A stretch of 31,538 nucleotides of DNA. Origin: Chromera velia (Eukaryota; Sar; Chromeraceae). This document shows, piece by piece, positions 17,559-27,760 of the stretch; position 1 is the first letter of the stretch, and each line of letters begins with the position of its first letter. The stretch spans positions 1 through 31,538 of the forward strand of contig JAHBMJ010001360.1 of assembly GCA_018398765.1 (NCBI GenBank), in the 5' to 3' direction. The position numbers were made by a program, and so were the translations under genes. The notes beneath the pieces were generated by a model. That model saw only the letters and a program-made list of their open reading frames with translations, was not told where the DNA came from and ran no database searches.

Positions 17559-18395
17559 CAAGCGCATGCCTCCAAGCACAAAGAGAACGAAGAGCTGTTG
17601 GTATTACATTTGATTTGGTATGTATGTGGGTGCGTGTTGGTGTTACATTATGTTGCATGCATGCTAGACTAAGTGTTGTTTTTTAAAGCCTTTTAGCTTT
17701 TGCATGATGTACAGCGAGAATAATCTACGCGCGCGCACGTTTGACCACAAAATTCGATTAAAAGCATACGTGCGTTATTGTATTGGATCAAGTGACTGAT
17801 GCTAGCCGGATGGCTTTCTTTTGAAGCATCCTTGCTTGTTAGTCATAACAAACTGAGACCTTAAAAAGAAAGTCGGCGCAGTGAAGACTATTGACTAGAT
17901 TGTCCATCTAGCCTATAACTTATCTTATAAGCTAGTTAGTTCAAAGTCATGTCACCACGATTTGGCGGGGTGGCGGGCAGCTTGACCTGGCGGGGCCCTA
18001 GAGTCTATTAATGCTTGGACCCCCCTGCCAACGAACGAAATACCCGCCAAAGGAAAGTCTACCACGCTCTTATATCCCTGTCCGTCCCCAGCCAGCCCCC
18101 TACCACCACCCGCCAGCCTCCTGCTACCACCTGCCGCCTGGATCTGCCACCTCAAGCAGTTGGTTCACACAGTTCTCTCTATCCAAACCCATTGGTTGAT
18201 ATTGGTTAGCATAGAATGGCAAAGAGAAAAAGGGGGCTGATCAGACAAAGAGTTTCTCACAGAGTTTGACTAAGGCCGGACATATGGCGCCTATCACATG
18301 GGCACCATACGCGACCACTCGCCACATATCCTCCCCACTTACCTGTATCTGTAGCCACCGCAAGGGTCTTGCTCCTCTGAGGTGGTTGAAGCCTG
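17559..18395 (+). repeat. Long direct repeat, left copy (partner 23951-24774)
   Basis: Matches 23951-24774 nearly continuously at about 95% (less in the first 100 bp). Landmarks: CAAGCGCATGCCTCCAAGCAC, CGCGCGCACGTTTGACCA, GATTTGGCGGGGTGGCGGGC, GTTGATATTGGTTAGCATAG and GCTCCTCTGAGGTGGTT. Flanking a Penelope-like element, the pair fits the pseudo-LTRs of that class. The left copy breaks off at GCCTG, where TA-rich inverted-repeat sequence begins, while the right copy runs on into further homologous sequence. Confidence 0.88.
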
Positions 18396-18403
18396 GTGGA
18401 TGT

Positions 18404-18768
18404 ATATATATATCAACGTATTAATAACATCAATTATAATACTTGTAAAAGCTTTACACCATGTTTTACATGTTTTCAATCTTTCTGTTAAAACCTTTAA
18501 ATTTATTGTGAAAAAAATATTTTAAAGAGTTAAAAACTTAAAATCATATATTCAAATTTAGATATATATATATAGTTATCATAAATCAAATTTTTATATA
18601 ATTCTCTTACTAACTAGGATTTAAAAAACACTTAATTGCACTCTCAAACCGTTTAAAACTCTTTGTTTTAAGTTTTTAATCATTGTTTACTACCTAGAAA
18701 TGCTTGATAGATATGGTAATTTTGGAGACCGTTTTGATGTTGGAGACCGTTTGGGATAGATTTGTCTT
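18404..18768. repeat. Right arm of inverted repeat and CTCTTTGTTTT family copy
   Basis: 18404-18700 is the reverse complement of 1-300. 18651-18768 is the best-preserved copy of the family also seen at 4371 and 6795. It interrupts the homology between the two long direct repeats, so it is a later insertion at the edge of the left copy. Confidence 0.85.
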
Positions 18769-18912
18769 ATAGCTTATCCTACAAGCTAGTTTATATGCGG
18801 TATGAACCCCTGTTGGGTATGTCACATTGCAGCAGATTCAGATTCAGACTGATATAGCCTTGTCATCTTTCCAGTTTCCAGGTTTTGAGCTGAACTCTAT
18901 TGTTGTTGATAT

Positions 18913-20262
18913 ATGTTTTTTCTGAGAAGATGGAGAGAAAGCCTTTCCCGGTTTGAGTAGGAGGAGGGACAGGTGGACAAGGGACTGGACTCCAGGTAAG
19001 GAGACCCTAAAAGGAGACTCAGGTATGTGCAGTTGGTTGATGTCTTGCCGACTGCCCCTGGAGCTCTCCTTGTTTTGAATCTAAACCAAGTTCCTGAGTT
19101 ATCTGGTGTTATTCTGCTTGTCTACTTCTCTAATACACAGGCTGAGCAACTCAAGCAGATGGACACACAAGGAGAGGAAGGTAGGCGGATGGTTGTGTCG
19201 GTCCAGCCCGTCAATGTTTACAAGAACCACACTCAGAAGATATTCCCGTTTGACCTTCAGGATTAGCCCAACCTGTACTACAAGCCCGAGTATGCGAAGG
19301 TCTACGCAAGCAATGAGGCTATATCCAATGCCATGGCTGATTTTGCGCGGATGACCTTCAGTAAAGCGGGAGGCCTTGGTTCAGCGTTTGTGCTCAAGAA
19401 CGCTGCCAGTCGGGTAGAGCACCAGCAGATCGTGTTGTGCAACTGGGATCAGTTTCAGAAGCTCCTGGCTCTCGAACTTCAGTGTTTGTATACACTGATG
19501 GCAGAGTGTGGGTATGATCCAGACCGCCTGAAGAAGGCCTTTCGCAAAATCCTCTCCCGACTGCCCCCAGACTCTTTTTTTCCCCAGTATGGAGTGGCAG
19601 GACACTCCAATGTGCACGTCAGACCTGATCCTCAAGTCTTGATGTATTTGAACCTGCTGGAGGCTGCTTTGGCGGCCTTGCAGACAGGTGAAGGGTGTCT
19701 GGGTGGGTAAGATGGCATCCCAGGTACGGCCAGTCAGCCCGTCGAGATCGAGGGATCGGACGTCGAAATGTTAGCTGTACAGCTGTCTGGCAAGAGGCGA
19801 CGTCCATGTGAAGGAGCGGAGTCAGTGCCTAGCCCAGGTACTCTGGTTCAGCTTCAACAACAACCGCAGCAGCAGAAGCAGCAGCAGTAAATAAAAGATC
19901 AGAAGAAGACCATAAGTAGGAGAGAGGGACTGTCAGTCGCAGATCCCCTTATCACCCCGGTGAGGGAACAGCCTTCGCGGCTGTATGGTCGGGTCTGCGC
20001 TAAGCTCTCCATCCCACAGGAAGTCGAGTATCCAACGTTAGTGCAGAAAGCCAACGATCTATACACCAACGTGGTTGGTTTCCTCCAAGCCCACGGTCAA
20101 CCAGTGGAGGAAGACTATGTGAAGACCCTTGTGATCAGGAATCTCCGTCAGTGGGGGGTCAGAAAGGATACCATCCCCAGTGACGCAGAACTGCAAAAGC
20201 TGCTCTTCTGTACTATCCATCTCTATGGAGATGACAGCGGTGTCGATGGACAAGCCGCCTGA
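18913..20262 (+). CDS. Unknown ~450-aa protein with NLS-like patch and poly-Gln tract
   Basis: ATG 18913 to TGA 20260-20262 in one frame, interrupted by TAG 18958, TAA 18997, TAG 19264, TAA 19708 and TAA 19888, with no frameshift. Coding character is continuous across the last three; the TAA at 18997 overlaps a good splice donor (CCAG|GTAAGG) and may be intronic. The TAA at 19888 directly follows CAG CAG CAG in a poly-Gln run. The product has an N-terminal globular part (LLVLNLNQVPELSGVILLV near 19075-19130), a second globular part (19333-19700), a basic patch (GKRRRP, about 19790), the Gln tract (19850-19890) and a C-terminal helical part ending LLFCTIHLYGDDSG. I recognise no family. The architecture resembles the 7.7-9.3 kb gene without clear sequence similarity. 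A poly-A run follows 56 bp after the stop, suggesting a retroposed origin. Confidence 0.62.
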
Positions 20263-20317
20263 ATATTGGGAGTCGTCCCGGCGAAGCAAGTGACTCCCCT
20301 GGTTAGTCTCGTTGTTC

Positions 20318-20336
20318 AAAAAAAAAAAAAAAAAAA
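20318..20336 (+). other. 19-nt poly-A run, possible retroposition tail
   Basis: Uninterrupted A run 56 bp after the TGA of the preceding ORF. It could mark the 3' end of a retroposed transcript; I found no clear flanking target-site duplication. Confidence 0.5.
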
Positions 20337-20699
20337 CTAAATCGCTACGTTATCAATTTGATAAGAATAGATTCCTGACAATTTTCTGTGTATGGTACAG
20401 GTAGGAGAGGGAACAGAAGTAGGGAGGAGGAAGGGTAGGAATTAGATTCATGGGCGCTTAGGGTAGATTCTGAAGCATCAAGCTCTGCAATGTGGAGAAG
20501 AATTGAATAGCTGCATGATCTGGTAGATGCTTTGTTTACTCATGCTCCAAGGATCTAGAGAGAGAGGGATCTGTTGTTCCTAATATTCTTATATCTGGGT
20601 GCAATTCGTTCTTTACTGTTACAGTTATTACATAGACGCGTGCGTTTGACTTGTCTTGTATGACATGACGATGTGCGTAAGTGTAGTTGTAAGTTAAAT
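20337..20699. other. Spacer before the Penelope-like ORF
   Basis: No gene or strong motif seen. It includes a GAGAGAGAGGG stretch near 20560 and probably the 5' untranslated or promoter region of the following element. Confidence 0.5.
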
Positions 20700-23600
20700 A
20701 TCAAATTGCCTCTGTCTCGATTTACCGGTGGAGGGGGTATTAAGATTGTACTGCAATGCCATGGATGTGATGGGAGCTAGAGTGGTGCTTCAGGTGCGTC
20801 TCTCTGGAGGTCTCATCATGCTCAACGGCTGTTGTTTGATGCTGCTGATTCATTGTTTGTTAAGTGGTGTGAGCGGTGGTTAGAATTCGCTCCTACAAGA
20901 TTTGCGTTTTACCTTAAATCTGTTCGTGATCGATTACAAGCATATGGAGTGCCCGTCTGCACATGTTCGAATAGTAAAAATGTATTGTATATGATGTTTT
21001 CTCCTTTCTTTCATCGTGGTCCTTATATTGAGTGTACATCTCAATTTGTATCTCAAAGATTGAGAGGGCACGTGAATGCAGCATTTTCTTTAACTTGTTG
21101 GGGTGGGCAATAAGCAATGCATGCTTCTTGTCTGTACATCGCTTTTTTGTCTGACTCTTTATATTTATGGATGTTGATGCCAGTGTGCCATATAGCTGAC
21201 GCAAATGGATGGACTTCTAGAAAGCTCTTGCTGGTAACAGAAGCCTTGGTAATCTTACAGCTGCAGCCCTCTCTGAATATGAAAAGAAATCCTTGTAATT
21301 GTGCCATTGGTAACAAATCAATGATTCATGTACCTGTGCAGGGCGAACACTCGCCGTCGCAGCGCTCGAGAAAGGGCAGGCAGGGGCAAGATGCTTCGTC
21401 CAAGGCTGCGTTGCCGAGATCGTTGTGTCCTCTCTCTTTGCGGGAGATGATCATCAAAATTCCGTAGGGAGGGTGGAAGAAAGAGGATTTTATTAGAAGA
21501 GCAGATGCAATTGGGGCTATGGGTGGGGCTGGGTCGTTGGCTTATCATCTGTGGCTTCGATCTTTTCTGGGAAGGCGAAGAAGATCGAAACAGCAATTGA
21601 GGTGGTTGCCAGTTGAGAAAGAAGATTTAATTGCAGTTGTCAGGCAAGAGTTGCAGTATGCAGATGTTGAGTTCTTTCGAACACTGTTTGTGTTGAATGT
21701 CAATCGCTTATGTTTGTTGAGGGAATGGAAGTTATCTGATATCCTTTCATCTGTTTCTGTTTTTGATTTTCGTGTCCCAAACGTCTCTCTTCCTCTTATC
21801 CTTAAGGTTGTTCGTGGATGCTTGTCCAGTCTTTTCTCTTCTTTTTCTTTTTCTACGCCTCTTCAAATTCGTCTACGCTCAGCTGAAGCCCTGAACTTGC
21901 TCAAATTGCTAAAAAATGAGAAGGAGGCTTCGTTGAGCTTGAACGATAGGGATGCGGATTTCAATGCAGCACAGATGGATGAATACAATTGCGAAAGGTT
22001 GATTCGTGAATTCAATCTAGAGCAATATGAAGGGCACGTGTGTGTACTCTTGTCCACGTCTCCTTTGCTGAGTGATGCTCTGTCTCTCCCTCTTTTCTAG
22101 AATTGCAAAACTCCTTTTCTCAGTAAGGCAATCTGATTTATTAAGAGCATGCAAGAAAGAAGGAAGAAGGATTATTGCTCGGTTACCAAATAGTGAGCCA
22201 CATCTAACAGAAGAAAGAAATATAAAGTTGAAAAAACACTTACAGGAATGGAAAAAAACTTTTGAGTCAGCAGTGGACTCAACTCAAGCAAGAAAAGGCC
22301 TATTTCCATTGCTCATTTGTCTGCCTTCGGCCTCTTTGATGCGCCGTCTAAGAAAGTTTTTGTCAATTGTGTTGGTTGATTGCTCTAAGGGTGATTTGGC
22401 TTTTATGTGCCCAAGGGCTTATAAGCATTTTGCGGTTTTTGAGCTCTTTCCTGCCTCTAAAGCATTTGAGCATTTGATGGAGGAACAAGTAAAAGAAAAG
22501 TCAAGTCGATGGTTTCGGTCTGCTTGGCCAAAGGTACTGCAGGAAGCAGCTGAAGTCTTCCCTCCTAGAAGTAAAGCATCTCACCAGTGGGGGCTTAGGG
22601 TAGCTTTTCCGAAAAAAAAATCTTGGAACGAGGAAGGAAAGCCTCCAAGTGGTTGAGAAGAAATGAAATTTTGTCCTTTGTCTTCGTATTTTCATCATGC
22701 TTGGAGAAAGGCTCTTTCTGTTGTTTGTCGGGCTCTGAATCTTTTAATATCTTCTATGTCTCCTCATACCACATTAACAGCACCTGATCAATTTACCACT
22801 GCAGTAGACAGATTGAATTCAGGAGAGTCAGATTTAATATGCAAACAATTTTCTTTGTATAATCTACAAGGCCCGGCTCATGAAGTAAAACTGTCTGTGA
22901 GAATAGAAGATATTAAAGAGTTTTTCCCTTCATGCCCGCATGAAGAAATACTTCAGGAAGTGAATAAATGCATCCGTAAAGTACACGAGGAAAAGAGAGC
23001 GAGGTTTGTATGTTTTCCGAGGCGATTGGTTGAGAGAGTTTTTTGTCGGCAAATTAGACCTAGAGGTGGCCGATTTTTGGCATCATCTGTGCATGTGCGC
23101 CCCATCCCGTTCTTTTCATCACGTTGCAATTATTTTCATGCTGATGCCCTTCCTTTGTGATGGGTGTCTGAGTTCTTGAAACTTGATTTTGAGATTTGTT
23201 ACATTAGAGTGGGTAAATGGTTTCTTCATTAGAAGGAAAGGTAGCCACAGGCCGGGGGTGCCAGTGTCTCCAGGGGGGACGCAGTTTTATGTTGCCCGCA
23301 AAGAGAGGCAATAGCTAGGGCAATAGGCTTAATATAGGGGTGTGGATTCTTTTAGAACTGATGCATGGTTAATAGTTTGTTGGATTGATGATCGTCTGAT
23401 TGTGCTTCGACATCAGGAGCAGCTTTCACTTAGCCAATCTCCTTTTCTTTCTGCTTTCCTTAATCCATAATTTTATGCTCCTACGTGCAAGCTTGTGCAG
23501 CAAGAAAAGAATGACTTCTTGCAGTTTCATTTGTTGGTGTGTTCAGTCACTGCAAGACTGTTTTGTATGCCTAAGAAGTCAGTAGCTCCTTTACCTCGCT

Positions 23601-23836
23601 ATATGCATGCAGCTGCTACTCATCCAAATTTTTTGAAAAAAAAGATTTTGAAAGGTCATTTCATGCATGCGATATTGTATTATGTCGGTCTCCCATCCAT
23701 GTTAATTACTGTAATACATGATTTAATTAATGAGTTGTGCCGTTTTGGGTACCCACGAGAGTTGTGTGTACATAGAGCGAGGGATGTGTATTACATATTG
23801 TTTCGTTTGCTGTTGCTGGGCTATTTATCAGATTGA
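20700..23836 (+). CDS. Penelope-like retroelement: N-terminal GIY-YIG nuclease + reverse transcriptase, one intron
   Basis: Frame 0 from about 20700 carries a GIY-YIG endonuclease: V-L-Y (20982), Y-I-E-C-T (21024), R (21057) and H (21069), the catalytic Glu (21240) and P-S-L-N (21267-21278), the canonical order of that fold. A linker leads to an RT in frame 1 after a 61-nt intron (22040-22100) joined in phase (GT|A, Val). RT motifs: MKFCPLSSYFH (22663), where families have K-x-R-P-x-x-S; IEDIKEFFPSCP (about 22900-22935, motif A); WIDDRLIV (23381, catalytic Asp pair in frame 2); and the thumb-like HAAATHPNFLKK (about 23608-23643). GIY-YIG before RT is the permuted order of Naiad/Chlamys-type PLEs, and PLEs are known to retain introns. 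Interruptions: TAR at 20778, 21111, 21465, 23230, 23242, 23335 and 23468; TGA at 22654 and 23158; and a frame 1-to-2 shift between about 23337 and 23345. The copy is probably inactive. The start codon is unclear. Confidence 0.82.
22040..22100 (+). other. Intron in the Penelope-like ORF (61 nt)
   Basis: CACGT|GTGTGTACTC ... CTCTCCCTCTTTTCTAG|AATTGC, with a strong pyrimidine tract. It moves the frame from 0 to 1 exactly as the flanking coding regions require. Confidence 0.75.
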
Positions 23837-23875
23837 TTAGAAGAGTGTGAAAGCGTAGGCAATATGCCCTTGTGT

Positions 23876-23919
23876 GCTGTTGGTGTTGCCGGGCCGTGAG
23901 GCCTGGTAATGCCAACAGC
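23876..23919. repeat. Hairpin just downstream of the Penelope-like ORF
   Basis: 20-bp arms (GCTGTTGGTGTTGCCGGGCC and GCCTGGTAATGCCAACAGC-type) around a GTGAG loop with about four mismatches or wobble pairs. It lies 40 bp after the ORF stop and 30 bp before the right long direct repeat; it may be a 3'-end structure of the element. Confidence 0.7.
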
Positions 23920-23950
23920 TCTTCGTTCTCTTCGTACTTGTCGGCATGTG

Positions 23951-24774
23951 CAAGCGCATGCCTCCAAGCACTTCGTTCACTTCGAGCTGTTGGCGTTACG
24001 TTTGATTTGGTGTGTATGTAGGTGCGTGTTGGTGTTGCATTATGTTGTATGCATGCTAGTGTTGCTTTTTAAGGCCTCTTGTATGATATACAGTGAGAAT
24101 AATCTGCGCGCGCGCACGTTTGACCATAAAATTCGATCAAAAGCATACGTGCGTTATTGCATTGGATCAAGTGACTGATGCTAGCCGGATGGCTTTCTTT
24201 TGAAGCATCCTTGCTTGTCAGTCATAACAAACCGAGACCTTAAAAAGAAAGTCGGCGCAGTGAAGACTATTGACTAGATTGTCCATCTAGCCTATAACTT
24301 ATCTTATAAGCTAGTTAGTTCAAAGTCATGTTACCACGATTTGGCGGGGTGGCGGGCAGCTTGACCTGGCGGGGCCCTAGAGTCTATTAATGCTTGGACC
24401 CCCCTACCAACGAAAGAAATACTCGCGAAAGGAAAGTCTACCATGCTCTTATATCCCCGTTCACCCCCCACCAGCCCCCTACCACCACCCGCCAGCCTCC
24501 TGCCACCACCTGCCGCCTGGATCTGCCACCTCAAGCAGTTGGTTCACACAGTTCTCTCTACCCAAACCCATTGGTTGATATTGGTTAGCATAGAATGGCA
24601 ATGAGAAAAAGGGGGCTGATCAAATAAAGAGTTTCTCACAGAGTTTGACTAAGGCCGGACATACAGCGCCTATCATATGGGCACCATACGCGACCACTCG
24701 CCACATATCCTTCCCACTTAGCTGTATCTGTAGCCACCGCAGGGGTCTTGCTCCTCTGAGGTGGTTAAAGCCTG
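23951..24774 (+). repeat. Long direct repeat, right copy (pseudo-LTR candidate)
   Basis: Partner of 17559-18395. Unlike the left copy it is uninterrupted and continues beyond 24774 into the inverted-repeat arm at 24710-25293. Confidence 0.88.
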
Positions 24775-25293
24775 CATCCAACGAGCACAACAGATGCACA
24801 TCACTGCACTGACCTTATCTGTAGCGGATAACACAGACGGAAGAGCCTCTGGGTGGACCTGGAGGCTCTTTGTTAGCCACTCACACAAACTGTCACATAT
24901 AATTATTAAGAAGGCAACAGACTCTTCAGCCCCACAAACAAATCCCTGAAGTATCAATATTGGCTACAGCCGGCTACAATGCAAAAAAACAAAGAAGATG
25001 CATTGTTTAACACAGTGGAAGAGAGGACAAGAAGCCTACTCGGTATTATAAAGGGACTGCTGGAGGGGCAGACAGGTCTAGAGACAGGTGTTACTCATAC
25101 CGTCTCCAGATGAGGTTACACTCGACCCATCGCAAGGGTCTTATCTCAAAAACCACTGCAAAAGGTGAAACCTGGATACAGAACAGAGTTCACGGGTATT
25201 GTAGAAAGAGAACTGTACCAGTTTACTAGAAGGATCTGCTTCCCAGCTACTCTTGTACATTGAGAACAATTCAGACTGGGTGTGACTGAATGT
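24710..25293 (+). repeat. Fold-back arm, left (partner 26615-27185)
   Basis: Matches the reverse complement of 26615-27185 with indels. Best blocks: GTGTGACTGAATGT at the inner edge, CCAGTTTACTRGAAGGATCTGC, CACTCGACCCATCG, GAGGGGCAGACAGGT and CAGCCCCACAAACAAATCCC. Within both arms one frame conserves peptide blocks (GFVCGAEE, VAFL, LCEW, KS, QVH; minus strand here), so the arm may carry an old coding exon. Confidence 0.82.
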
Positions 25294-25799
25294 ATATTTC
25301 ACGAGATATACCTAACCAGTTAGGTAAGTGCCTCAGGGGGCCCTTTAGGGGGTCCGTAAATTTGATTGATGCATACCATCGGGGGCTTGGGCATATCTTG
25401 TGCAGGTGCATGCACGCATGATGCAAATTATTCAGCCTTTCGGGGCTGGGTTTTTGGCAAAAGACACTGTATGCATCTGATGCAAGCAAGTTTGCGAACC
25501 GCCCCGGAAAGCAAGAAAAATGAGAACTGCACGATTGACGTACGCTAGCCAGCCTTGCGCTGACCCCCCCCCCCCGCGGGAAAAAACATGCGTAGAACCC
25601 CTCCCTCCGCCGGGAGTAAGAGCATGGACGGCCATCTGACGTATGCATGGCCCAAATTCAGCCTTTCGGGGCCGGGTTTTTGGCAAAAGACACTGCGCAT
25701 GCATCTGACACAAGCAAGCTTGGGAACAGCCCCGGAAAGCAAAAAAAATGAGAACTGCACGATTGACATAGATTGACGCACGCCGGCTATGGACAGTTC

Positions 25800-25910
25800 A
25801 GTGTATGGGAAGCAATTACTGCAATTGCAATTATTGCAATTAATTGGAAGCAATAATTGCTTACTGGCATCTAGCTCTCAGCAATTTATTGCAATTAATT
25901 ATATACTTTA
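25800..25910. repeat. GCAATT-rich imperfect palindromes
   Basis: Repeated TTGCAATT and GAAGCAATTA/TAATTGCTTA motifs forming nested short inverted repeats (e.g. 25810-25862). Confidence 0.7.
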
Positions 25911-26204
25911 GGGGTCTGAAAGATGTTAAAGAAATGCTAGTAAACAGCGGTGATGCGGCGCCGGCGCCATGATCGTGCGCCGCGTCGCGCATGTGGGCAG
26001 GCCCATGGTGCTGCATTAGTGCATGTGGTGCATAGTAGCACTGACCCCCCCCTGGGTACCCCCAGGAAAAAAATAATGCGGAACCCCCCCCCGCGGGAAA
26101 AAAACCCGGAGTAGCCCGGGGTTGAGCACCATCTGACGTACGCATAGTGCAAATTCAGCCTTTCGGGGCTGAGTTTTTGGTGAAAGACTAGCGTGCAGGC
26201 ATAT

Positions 26205-26395
26205 GTATGGGCTGGGGTATTTTTGTTTTGTAAGTGCCCCCCACTTCCCTTTCCGGGGCTATGCACGCGTGGGCTGGGATATTTCTGTTTTGTAAGTGCT
26301 CCCCGCTTGGGCCGCTTCGCTTTCCAGGGCTATGGTTGGGCTGGGGTATTTCTGTTCTATAAGTGCCCCCCGCTTCGCTTTCCGGGGCCATCTCA
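26205..26395 (+). repeat. Three-unit minisatellite (~60-68 bp period)
   Basis: Three units: GGGCTGGGRTATTTYTGTTY, a TAAGTGCYCCCC segment and TTTCCRGGGC, starting at about 26208, 26269 and 26337. The middle unit has a GGGCCGCTTCG insertion. Confidence 0.85.
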
Positions 26396-26430
26396 GCAGA
26401 GCTGAGCTGCCTCCCCGCGAGGCGATTGCA

Positions 26431-26596
26431 TGAGCTTTCTGAGCCGATTTTGAAAGCCGATTTTGAACAGTGACGTACGCACGTACGGGCGTGCGGCGGT
26501 TAGGCCGGGCCCATGCACGCACGCGCGCGCCCCCCCGGCCTGATGGGCGTGCGTCACTGTTCAGAATCGGCTTTCAAAATCGGTTCCGAAAGCTCA
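26431..26596. mobile_element. 166-bp palindromic MITE-like hairpin
   Basis: Arms of about 50 bp: TGAGCTTTCTGAGCCGATTT...AACAGTGACG on the left and CGTCACTGTTCAGAATCGG...CGAAAGCTCA on the right, with about four differences. The centre is CG-rich (GCACGCACGCGCGCGC). No flanking target duplication is evident. Confidence 0.85.
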
Positions 26597-26614
26597 AGAC
26601 GAGCTCAACGAGAC

Positions 26615-27185
26615 ACATTCAGTCACACCCAGTCTAAATTGTTCTCGATGTATATATACAGGAGTGGCAGGGAAGCAGATCCTTCCAGTAAACTGGTATA
26701 GTTGTGTTCCTGCAAGTTGAACACACCTAGACTCTGCGGTCTGTCCGGGATTCACGTTTTGGTGTGGCTGTAAGGTGAGACCCTTTCGATGGGTCGAGTG
26801 TGACCTTATTTCAAGATGGTCTGAGCAACACCTGTCTGCCCCTCCATCAACACCTTTTTGTCACCAAGTAAGCTGCTTTCGCTCTGCCCAGCCGTGCTAG
26901 GCAACGTTTCTTCCTTGCTTCTTTGCATTTAAACTGGCTGCATTGAACGTTGATGCTTCTGGGATTTGTTTGTGGGGCTGAAGAGTGTGTTGCCTTCTTG
27001 TGGGAGCGTCTGTGCGAATGGAGAGAAAAGAGCCCCCAGGTCCACTCAGATGCTGTCGCAACTGGGTCATCCGCTACAAAGAAGGTCAGTTGACTGTTCA
27101 ACATCTCTTGAGTGCGCAAAATGCAGGTTTCAGCACCAAGATCCTTTGGGCAGGTGCCAGGTACACACAGCTGTGGGTGACACTG
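26615..27185 (-). repeat. Fold-back arm, right (partner 24710-25293)
   Basis: See the left arm. Here the conserved peptide blocks (GFVCGAEE, VAFL, LCEW, KS, QVH) are on the plus strand around 26965-27050. The frame is interrupted by a TGA near 27093. Confidence 0.8.
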
Positions 27186-27235
27186 TGCAGGATATGTGCC
27201 TATATCATCGGACCGACTGCATTGCTTGCTGACTA

Positions 27236-27760
27236 ACTGACTGACTGACTGACTGACTGATTTTTCGTTCTCTCTTCTAGCTCGCCTGCCTGCCTGTCTG
27301 CCTGTCTACGACTGACTGACTGCCTGTTCGTTCTCTCTTATAGCCTGCCTGCCTGCCCGTCTGCGTGTCTGTATGTCTACGACTGACTGACTGCTTGTCC
27401 GTTCTCTCTTCTAGCCTGCCTGCCTGCCCGTCTGCGTGTCTGTCTGTCTACGACTGACTGACTGCCTGTCCGTTCTCTCTTCTAGCCTGCCTGCCTGCCT
27501 GCCTGTCTGCCTGTCTACGACTGACTGACTGCCTGTTCGTTCTCTCTTCTCGTTTGCCTGCCTGCCTGCCTGGCAGTGCCTGTCTGCCTGTCTACGACTG
27601 ACTGACTGTCTGTTTGTTCTCTCTTCTCGTTTGCCTGCCTGCCTGTCTGCCTGCCTGTCTACGACTGACTGACTGCCTGTTCATTCTCTCTTCTCGTTTG
27701 CCTGCCTGCCTGTCTTTCTGTCTGTCTGTTTATCTCTCTGCCTATCTGTCTATGCAACAG
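27236..27760 (+). repeat. Minisatellite of ~60-bp units (CGACTGACTGACTG ... TTCTCTCTTCT ... GCCTGCCTG)
   Basis: About seven tandem units, each with ACTGACTGACTG, TGTYCGTTCTCTCTTCT, a (GCCT)n run and GTCTACGA. The sub-repeats themselves are tetranucleotide tracts, so copy number is likely unstable. Confidence 0.92.

Larger units (their letters stand above)
25294..26614. other. Loop of the fold-back structure, tandem repeats, no gene
   Basis: Three copies of a roughly 40-bp unit with CAGCCTTTCGGGGC and GTTTTTGG (about 25433, 25661, 26156) in larger repeating blocks of about 230 bp that also hold CCCCGGAAAGCAAGAAAA and TGAGAACTGCACGATTGAC. Open frames on either strand are repeat translations. 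Confidence 0.7.

Noticed and set aside
17559..18395. Hammerhead ribozyme in the pseudo-LTR, as in some Penelope-like elements
   Set aside because: I looked for the CTGATGA and GAAA core; only CTGATGC and CTGATCA were seen, so no ribozyme is claimed.
23228..23310. Alternative frame reading GVPVSPGG in the RT as the RT motif
   Set aside because: The other frame (with TAG at 23230 and 23242) is continuous with upstream and downstream coding; the competing frame is closed by stops on both sides. Not certain.
24331..24534. Matching 62-67-codon frames in both long direct repeats
   Set aside because: Present in both copies only because the DNA is about 95% identical; no domain, and frames are open on both strands.
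27236..27760. CRISPR-like array
   Set aside because: Units are contiguous simple-sequence tandem repeats without unique spacers.
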